DNA of 13,701 nt from positions 1 through 13,701 of the forward strand of contig CAWZYQ010000105.1 of NCBI GenBank assembly GCA_963966275.1. The letters run 5' to 3'. A model generated the notes under the pieces. It was not told the DNA's origin. It was given only the letters and a program-made list of their open reading frames with translations, and searched no databases. How positions within the stretch are numbered: position 1 is the stretch's first letter; each line of letters begins with the position of its first letter. Source of the stretch: UBA10427 sp003500135. Lineage in GTDB: Bacteria; Bacteroidota; Bacteroidia; Cytophagales; Cyclobacteriaceae. Shown piece by piece: positions 8,664 through 13,701 of the stretch. The translations under genes were made by a program, and so were the position numbers.

Positions 8664-8687
8664 TAGCGAGGTTTTGACACCTCGCTA
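8664..8687 (+). terminator. Intrinsic terminator after the AsmA gene
   Basis: TAGCGAGGT (8664-8672) pairs perfectly with ACCTCGCTA (8679-8687) over a 6-base loop and is followed by AAAGTTTT. It lies about 70 bases after the AsmA-gene stop. It could equally belong to the left flank of the IS4 remnant, shielding its transposase from read-through. Confidence 0.7.
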
Positions 8688-8694
8688 AAGTTTT

Positions 8695-8728
8695 ATGATG
8701 TTTGAAGTTATCACACTTAGAACATCAT
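8695..8728 (+). promoter_or_regulatory. Inverted repeat overlapping the IS4 transposase start codon
   Basis: ATGATGTT (8695-8702) and AACATCAT (8721-8728) are a perfect 8-bp inverted repeat with an 18-base loop. The right arm contains the first two bases of the transposase ATG (8727-8729). In a read-through mRNA the start codon would be inside a stem, an arrangement known to keep transposase levels low in some IS elements. That function is inferred here. Confidence 0.4.
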
Positions 8729-9464
8729 GGCCAAAAACACAAATCTTGCAGGTCAACCGGTAATTTGTCGGTTACTTTCTTTTCTTCCCCGTGAAATAGT
8801 GGATCGTTGTGTAGGTGAGTATGAAAGCGACCGATACTATAAGACAATGACCACCTGGAAGCAACTGGTCTTTATGCTTTATGGTGTGGTGACCCAAGCA
8901 GATTAACTTAACACACTATGCAAAAGCCTTTTGTTCCTGGAAGATAAGCTGACCTATCTGGGTATTGACAACCTCCCGGCGGTCAGTACGCTTAGTGACG
9001 CCAACATCAACCGCAACAGCGAAGTATTCGCCTGTATTTACAAACAGCTTCATGAGTATTATAAGGATGTGACCAATCCGGTTGAATGCAGCTTTCTTTA
9101 GGATGAAATTGATACCAGCAAAGTAGCCATTTTCGATGCCTCAACCATCACTTTGTTTGTGGATATATTTAAGGGGGCAGTGAGAAACCCGCTCTCTGGC
9201 AAAAAGAAAGGCGGCTTGAAGCTCCACGCCAAAATGCCTTTGGGTGGTTTTGCGCCTGATTTAGTCCACCTCACAGAAGCGGCCTGCAATGATAAATCTT
9301 TTCTCGGACAGCTGGAAGTGGAAAAAGGAGGCATTTACGTTTTTGACAAAGGCTATATCAATTACCAAAAGTGGGGAGAGAGGACGGAAAAAGGGACATA
9401 CTTTGTGACCCGGCTGAATGGAAATGCAGATTATGAGGTTTTATCCGGACTGCCCTTTAGATGA
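8727..9464 (+). pseudogene. IS4-family transposase, N-terminal and catalytic part, disrupted
   Basis: Reading from ATG 8727 gives about 245 codons in one frame, interrupted by TAA (8904-8906) and TAG (9099-9101). The first part (LLSFLPREIVDRC through TTWKQLVFMLYG) resembles the DUF4372-type N-terminal domain found on many Bacteroidetes IS4 transposases. The second part carries AIFDAST, the first catalytic Asp region, and VFDKGYINY, the second Asp of the DDE triad, followed by YFVTRLNGNADYEVL. The frame then stops at 9464, before the YREK region with the catalytic Glu. This is therefore a truncated, inactive copy. The missing C-terminal part has a counterpart on the opposite strand immediately to the right. 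Family assignment is firm; the subgroup is not. Confidence 0.85.
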
Positions 9465-9766
9465 ACTATGTTAAGGTCAGGTTCACTGCCAGTAAGCCGC
9501 CTGGATTTCACTAATTTGATCAAAGAAATGTAAGAACCCATATTAATTGCTGCCATATTCACAATGGTAACGAATAACTCAGCTTCATTGCAATGCCTGT
9601 GTATTACCGAAAACAGTAAGTTGGCGATTAAAGCTGTCCAAACCAGTGTTTTGATGCCCTCGGCGCTGTCCGAGAAAAAATACTTGGTTCCGAAATTTTG
9701 TTTTAGCCGCTTAAACAACACTTCAATGTTCCACTTGTATTTGTAAAGCAGGATAATATTAGTGCC
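9431..9766 (-). pseudogene. IS4-family transposase, C-terminal part, on the opposite strand
   Basis: The minus-strand frame is open from 9766, just inside a TAG at 9767-9769, down to 9431. It encodes YKYKWNIEVLFKRLKQNF, which fits the IS4 Y-x2-R-x3-E-x6-K signature with Lys in place of Arg, so it contains the third catalytic residue (Glu). YFFSDSAEGIKTLVWTALIA and a helical tail follow, as in IS4 C-termini. It has no start of its own and no DDE Asp residues, so it cannot be a functional gene. It faces the N-terminal fragment at 8727-9464 and overlaps it by about 34 bases in opposite orientation. That fits inversion of one half of a single element, or two truncated copies meeting head-on. The last 25 or so residues may be flanking rather than transposase sequence. 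Confidence 0.8.
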
Positions 9767-9769
9767 CTA

Positions 9770-10140
9770 AATTTGTTTGCCTTAAATGAAGGGGGGTGTT
9801 TTTCAGGACCTTGGAAAATCACCTTAGTTTTAATGTAAAAGCGCCTTTTTTTAATATTCTGAATTTAGTCGGATGTCATTGGAATTTTATAAGAAATTCT
9901 AAATTATAAGTGTTATTGATCTCGAAAGCCTACGGACTATATAAGGCCTCCCGAACTACTTTTTTGATATTTTGTCGGGAGACCTGCTCCAAACCATTCC
10001 ATAAAAGTTTCGAAGTTTATCTTAAATTCGGTCGACAAGACGCCAGAGAACGACTACAATAATTGTTTTTGATAAGTAATTTTCATGATCTATTAAGTTT
10101 TAATTTAAACTATAAACATCAACTACCCTACTCTCTCAAA
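9770..10140. other. Gene-less stretch between IS4 remnant and aldolase terminator
   Basis: I recognise no gene here. One plus-strand frame stays open for about 45 codons (roughly 9918-10059) without an obvious start or known motif. Within it, CTCCCGA (9948-9954) and TCGGGAG (9975-9981) form a perfect 7-bp inverted repeat with a 20-base loop. The stretch probably contains worn mobile DNA, but I could not match it to a family. Confidence 0.5.
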
Positions 10141-10160
10141 GTTGTGTTTAACACACATAA

Positions 10161-10192
10161 AAAAAGGCTCATTCCAGAAAATGAGCCTTTTT
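10161..10192 (-). terminator. Intrinsic terminator of the phosphatase-fbaB operon
   Basis: A perfect 13-bp stem (10161-10173 with 10180-10192; AGGCTCATT/AATGAGCCT core) with a 6-base loop and T runs on either strand. It starts 18 bases after the fbaB stop. Its symmetric shape would also stop plus-strand transcription coming from the IS4 remnant. Confidence 0.88.
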
Positions 10193-10210
10193 AAAATCTT
10201 ATCATAAAAC

Positions 10211-11260
10211 TCAGGCAATGGTTACGGCCTTATCCAGATAGACATCTTGTATGGCATTGAGCAATTCTATTCCCACTTTCATCGGTTTCTGAAAAGCTTT
10301 TCTACCGGAGATGAGCCCCATACCGCCGGCACGCTTGTTGATAACTGCTGTTTTTACCGCATCTGCCAAATCATTTGAACCGGACCCTCCTCCTGAATTG
10401 ATCAATCCTGCACGGCCCATATAGTTGTTCACTACCTGCCAGCGCGTCATATCAATGGGGTGATCCGTACAAAGTTCACCGTAAACTTTATCAGAAGTTT
10501 TACCAAAATTGATGGCAGTATAGCCTCCATTCAAAGTGGGCTGCTTTTGTTTGATGATGTCGGCTTTTATCGTTACTCCCAAATGGTTTGCCTGTGCCGT
10601 TAAGTCAGCTGCAGTGTGGTAATCTTTACCATCTTTTTTAAAGTTGCTATTTCGCAAATAACACCACAAGACTGTAAACATTCCCAGGTCATGCGCATGT
10701 TCGAATGCTTCCGAAATTTCAATTATTTGCCGATTGCTTTCTTCCGAACCAAAATAAATGGTAGCGCCTACGCCCGCACAACCCATTTCATAAGCTTGAT
10801 CAACACTTGAAAATAATATTTGATCATATTTGTTGGGGTAGGTTAATAGTTCATTATGATTGATCTTTAATATAAATGGGATCTTATGTGCGTATTTACG
10901 CGCCACCGACCCCAGCACGCCAAGGGTCGAGGCAACCGCGTTGCATCCACCTTCAACAGCGAGTTCAACTATGTTTTCGCCATCAAAATAAATAGGATTT
11001 GGTGCAAAAGACGAGGCCCCGCTGTGTTCGATTCCCTGGTCGACAGGAAGAATGGATAAATATCCTGTACCTGACAACCTTCCGTGCCGCAATAGCCACT
11101 GCAGGTTTTTAATTACATTGATCGGTCTGTCGGACGGCACGAAAATCCGGTCTACAAAATCGGGGCCGGGTAAGTGCAGTTGATCCGTGGGGAAAACACA
11201 TTTGTGGTTGAGCAAGTCTTCTCCCTCTTTGCCTAAAAGGTCAATAATTTTGTTACTCAT
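10211..11260 (-). CDS. fbaB: Class I fructose-bisphosphate aldolase, FbaB/DhnA type
   Basis: Cleaves fructose-1,6-bisphosphate to glyceraldehyde-3-phosphate and dihydroxyacetone phosphate in glycolysis, or the reverse in gluconeogenesis, through a Lys Schiff base and without a metal. The 349 residues match the FbaB/DhnA family over their whole length. LPVDQGIEHS (71-80) lies at the substrate pocket. ADIIKQKQP (233-241) carries the probable Schiff-base lysine K237. NNYMGRAGLINSGGGSG (278-294) is the phosphate-binding loop. NKRAGGMGLISGRKAF (308-323) and the end IQDVYLDKAVTIA are also family hallmarks. Start MSNKIIDLLG is at the normal N-terminus. It is the second gene of an operon, 34 bases after the phosphatase-like gene, and ends at a strong terminator. 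Confidence 0.96.
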   Translation of the reverse strand: MSNKIIDLLGKEGEDLLNHKCVFPTDQLHLPGPDFVDRIFVPSDRPINVIKNLQWLLRHGRLSGTGYLSILPVDQGIEHSGASSFAPNPIYFDGENIVELAVEGGCNAVASTLGVLGSVARKYAHKIPFILKINHNELLTYPNKYDQILFSSVDQAYEMGCAGVGATIYFGSEESNRQIIEISEAFEHAHDLGMFTVLWCYLRNSNFKKDGKDYHTAADLTAQANHLGVTIKADIIKQKQPTLNGGYTAINFGKTSDKVYGELCTDHPIDMTRWQVVNNYMGRAGLINSGGGSGSNDLADAVKTAVINKRAGGMGLISGRKAFQKPMKVGIELLNAIQDVYLDKAVTIA

Positions 11261-11294
11261 ACTTGTTTTATGTTTGGATGATTAGAAACAATAA

Positions 11295-11786
11295 CTATCT
11301 GACGCCAACGGCCACCGTTTGTCGCAGAATGGCGGTAAGATCACCGCTGTGGATACCCAATTCATTTGCAAGCCCAACAATTTTAAGATAAAGCCCGGGC
11401 ATTACTTTCTTAGGAGATTCTACATCGACATCATCAATATCCCAATACTCTACTTTTTTAGCCCACTTTTCGAAATTTTTTTCGATAATTGGCTTATGCT
11501 CCTCTTCTTTAAGCGCTATTATTTTATCTGCTCCTTCAAATTCTTTCTGGCTGACTTTTCTGGGTATATCTAATAGATATGGAATTGGAATATTTAATTT
11601 ATTGAGCTCAACGAGGGTATGAGGTGAAATTTTGCCAACATTAGCCGGGTTGTTGGCTTTTAGACCCCTGCTCAAAGCTCTCCATTCCGAATTGCTCAAT
11701 GTGGAAAAATGATTGAGCACAATTTCTGCAAACCTACTTCTGTAATAGTTTCCGGTGCATAAAAACAATACCTTTTTTCTTGTCAT
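11295..11786 (-). CDS. Low-molecular-weight protein-tyrosine-phosphatase-like protein
   Basis: A 163-residue cytoplasmic protein of the LMW-PTP/arsenate-reductase fold. KKVLFLCTGNYYRSRFAE (4-21) is the phosphate-binding loop: nucleophile C10, then five residues, then R16 and S17. The usual loop is CxGNxCRSP; here the second Cys is Tyr15 and the Pro is Arg18. A C-terminal acidic segment WDIDDVD (115-121) stands where the family has its general-acid Asp, but the common DPY sequence is not kept. Enzyme activity is therefore likely but not certain, and the substrate is unknown. It is the first gene of the pair with fbaB, so co-expression is expected. Length is near the family norm of 150-160. Start chosen at 11786 because it places the catalytic loop at residue 10, as usual. 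Confidence 0.82.
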   Translation of the reverse strand: MTRKKVLFLCTGNYYRSRFAEIVLNHFSTLSNSEWRALSRGLKANNPANVGKISPHTLVELNKLNIPIPYLLDIPRKVSQKEFEGADKIIALKEEEHKPIIEKNFEKWAKKVEYWDIDDVDVESPKKVMPGLYLKIVGLANELGIHSGDLTAILRQTVAVGVR

Positions 11787-11951
11787 AAAGTTTACTTTAC
11801 GTTCGCCCGCTTCAAATTTTTTTTTGTGCTTATTAAGTGAAGAAGTACGGTGGTTTGGCTCATCAAATAGGATGCTTAAAATAACAAAAATTGATTAATT
11901 ATCAAGAGGTTAGCCTCATTAAATTTATGTGATCATTTAATTATTAAATTA

Positions 11952-12929
11952 GTGTTACTCATTTAAGTCGCGGGATATGGGCCATTTTTGGTCATGGGCG
12001 TGCAAGCAACACATCTTTCTATGAGCTTTTCCAGGATTGTGGCCCTGTGGTTCCTTCTATTGACCCTGTAAAAGTGTTCATCGATGTATTTTTGCAGTTT
12101 TTTCCTTTCACAATAGAAATGTACGCCCCTAATCCAGTTCTTGAAGTTCCTAATCTGGATATGTAACATCTTGAAGTTCTTTCCCTTCCCGGACTGTATC
12201 TGGGAAAGGTTGGGGCGCCCTTCCTTGATGGGCTGATATCCTGACCAGCCACCTGCCAGAACATATGACTTTTTGCCAATATGGATGTCAAAGATTGGTT
12301 GTAGCGATTCAGGGCTGTAGTCTGCGATCACCTTGGCATAACCACGCCCTGACTTACCCTCACGGTGTTCTATGGCGATCACAACACGCATTTTGGTGCC
12401 GCTGTGCGCACGCCCCTGTTGCCCTGTTTTGGGGCCCCTATCTCGAATTCGTCTACATGCACTTCAACTTCTAAAGGATGGCCCCCACTGCTCTTCATGG
12501 CCTTTTGCACTTTTTGCCTGAAAAGCCAGGCAGTGTTCTGTTGTACCCCGAAACGCTCGGCCAACCAAACACTATTTGCACCCTTCCTGCTGGTGGATAT
12601 CTCATAAAGCATCCCAAAAGCCTTGCCAATGCCAAATTTCAGCTTTCGAAAAAGGGTGACTGGTTAGTGGATTCGTCATAACCACGCCCCTGACAACGCC
12701 AGCTGTAGGGTTGCTTGCCATTGATGTAGCTCTGGTAACCACAGCGTTTGCAAGCATACCCATCGCCCCACTTTAGCTCCACCAAGTGCCGGTACCAATC
12801 CTTTTAGCTTCCAAAATGCTCATCAAAGGTGTTCCTGTCAAATTTTAGTAATGTCATAGTCGTATATCTTATCAGAAGATAAAACTTATATCACTGAAAA
12901 TCAAAACTCAGAGAACTAAATGAATACCT
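11952..12929 (-). mobile_element. Remnant of an IS1595-family insertion sequence (limits approximate)
   Basis: The transposase pseudogene is flanked by imperfectly matching ends. GTTACTCATTTA on the left (within 11952-11967) matches, at 10 of 14 positions over the best stretch, the reverse complement of the sequence around ACTAAATGAATACC on the right (12915-12929). That would make an element of about 980 bp, the usual size for ISXO2-like members. I found no 8-bp target duplication just outside these limits, so the borders are tentative. Confidence 0.4.
11963..12857 (-). pseudogene. IS1595-family (ISXO2-like) transposase, multiply disrupted
   Basis: The reading passes through all three minus-strand frames. 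It starts at ATG 12857 (MTLLKFDRNTFDEHFGS), meets a TAA at 12804-12806 and continues into a zinc-ribbon-like CKRCGYQ. The second Cys pair reads CQGR, so one ligand is lost. A frameshift near 12657-12668 leads into TSRKGANSVWLAERFGVQQN, the helix-turn-helix part, and VDEFEIG with the first catalytic Asp. A second frameshift near 12411-12416, consistent with loss of one G, leads into MRVVIAIEHREGKSGRGYAK and the C-terminal YRVNRRNH of the family. The second catalytic Asp is expected in a DGW context but reads GGW (codon GGT at 12251-12253), one transition from Asp. The gene is certainly inactive. The codon pattern across lesions still aligns well, so decay is moderately recent. Confidence 0.9.
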
Positions 12930-13333
12930 ATATAAAGTTTTTCAGAATCTTACTGAGTTAAGTATTCCACTCCTTCAGATACCAATCCCATTAAACAACC
13001 TATATTAATGTGTCGATTAAACTTCTATAACCAACTTTGGGGACGCTGGTGGTCATTGATGGATTTTCAGCGCCCTTTTGGAACACTGAAAATAAAGATT
13101 GACGATAAAATGTTAGGACGTTAAATGCCAAAATGAAATAATGGCGCCATTATCTAATTTCGGTCCCAAATGACAAGAAAATAATTCTAAAGCCATCCTA
13201 TTCAATAGCAAACCGTTATGCTCAAAAAAACAAGGACCTTCTGACATAGGGTTGTCATAATTGATGATTAAATTTATCATGGTAATAGATGGTATTTGAT
13301 CTTGCAATTGTGGATCATGTGACAATATAAATA
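12930..13333. other. Gene-less stretch between IS1595 remnant and AraC-like fragment
   Basis: No convincing gene. Short frames on both strands are broken by stops about every 20-50 codons. Part of it should correspond to the missing N-terminus of the AraC-like fragment to the right, but I cannot align it. ATGGCGCCAT at 13140-13149 is a 10-bp perfect palindrome. Confidence 0.45.
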
Positions 13334-13701
13334 ATGTCTGATTATGTTTTTTCTTTCCAACCCCTCTTGGTCTGTATTAGAAACCATCAACTACTTAATG
13401 TTTCCTTGACCGGTGTATGGACAAAATCCATACGCATCAACATTGAAACGAATACGAAATTGATAGGTGTTCGTTTTATACTTATTGCCGCTGAATATAT
13501 TTTTAAAAAGTCCATAAAAAGTGTCTTGAACACCAGCACTATTTTGCCCTCTGGTATCTTCGCAGTTGAAAATCTCTCTTTTGAAGACTTTTATGATTTT
13601 TCACATGCCCTTTCCAAACAAATTAATCACAGATTGCAAAACTTATAAAAAATCGATAATAGAAAAATCACCTTATTTAATCTACTGTATGAAAGTACAG
13701 G
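13334..13701 (+). pseudogene. Possible broken AraC-type regulator (sensor-domain fragment), runs off the window
   Basis: The 104-codon frame has LTGVWTKSIRI followed by TKLIGVRFILIAAEYIF and a helical NLSFEDFYDFSHALSKQI. This resembles the N-terminal domain (DUF6597-like) that precedes the helix-turn-helix of many Bacteroidetes AraC regulators, where a GxRFxP segment is followed by an Asn/Leu-rich helix. After the TAA at 13646-13648 the same frame stays open to the window edge and reads KIDNRKITLFNLLYESTG, as the linker before the first AraC helix would. The N-terminal ~70 residues of the usual domain are not found upstream: in-frame stops occur just before 13334. It therefore looks like a doubly damaged gene. 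Family assignment is tentative and rests on pattern resemblance. Confidence 0.38.

Noticed and set aside
12865..12881. 6-bp hairpin (TATCTT/AAGATA) just upstream of the IS1595 transposase start
   Set aside because: Short and AT-only apart from one C/G pair. No T run or other feature makes it more than chance.
13113..13325. 70-codon minus-strand frame with an INLIINYDNP segment
   Set aside because: The segment faintly recalls AraC N-terminal domains but lies on the wrong strand relative to the neighbouring AraC-like fragment. It has no further support, so chance is more likely.

Overview
The window looks like chromosome of a Bacteroidetes bacterium, probably a Cytophagales-type marine or soil lineage. 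Four observations support this. There are no Shine-Dalgarno-like purine tracts before the starts. A promoter-like TAAATTTG (TAnnTTTG consensus) lies ahead of the AsmA gene. The glycogen synthase is of the eukaryote-like GT3 type found in that phylum. The IS remnants are of types common there. No rRNA, tRNA or CRISPR array was seen.

Left part (1-8690) is intact housekeeping DNA. The window opens with a 21-bp direct repeat that resembles the end of an IS21-type element, followed by a strong bidirectional terminator and clpB on the minus strand. Divergent from clpB is a small hotdog-fold acyl-CoA thioesterase, whose last bases overlap the end of a convergent GT3 glycogen synthase. Divergent from that is a 1014-residue AsmA-family membrane-anchored protein with three tandem ~115-residue repeats and a highly charged C-terminal tail, closed by an intrinsic terminator.

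Middle part (8690-10160) is decayed mobile DNA. It holds the N-terminal and catalytic part of an IS4-family transposase on the plus strand, with two stop codons. The C-terminal part of an IS4-family transposase, including its YREK-like motif, follows on the minus strand. About 390 bases without a recognisable gene come next.

Right part (10160-11790) is a two-gene minus-strand operon: a low-molecular-weight protein-tyrosine-phosphatase-like protein, then class I (FbaB/DhnA-type) fructose-bisphosphate aldolase, ending in a strong terminator. Together with glycogen synthase, this gives the window two central-carbon enzymes, but they are not in one operon.

Far right (11950-13701) is again decayed: an IS1595-family (ISXO2-like) transposase pseudogene with at least five lesions, an unassigned stretch, and what may be a broken AraC-type regulator running off the window end.

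I see no convincing new multi-gene system. The most unusual items are the split IS4 remnant, the start-codon hairpin of that transposase, the repeat architecture of the AsmA protein and the variant phosphatase loop.
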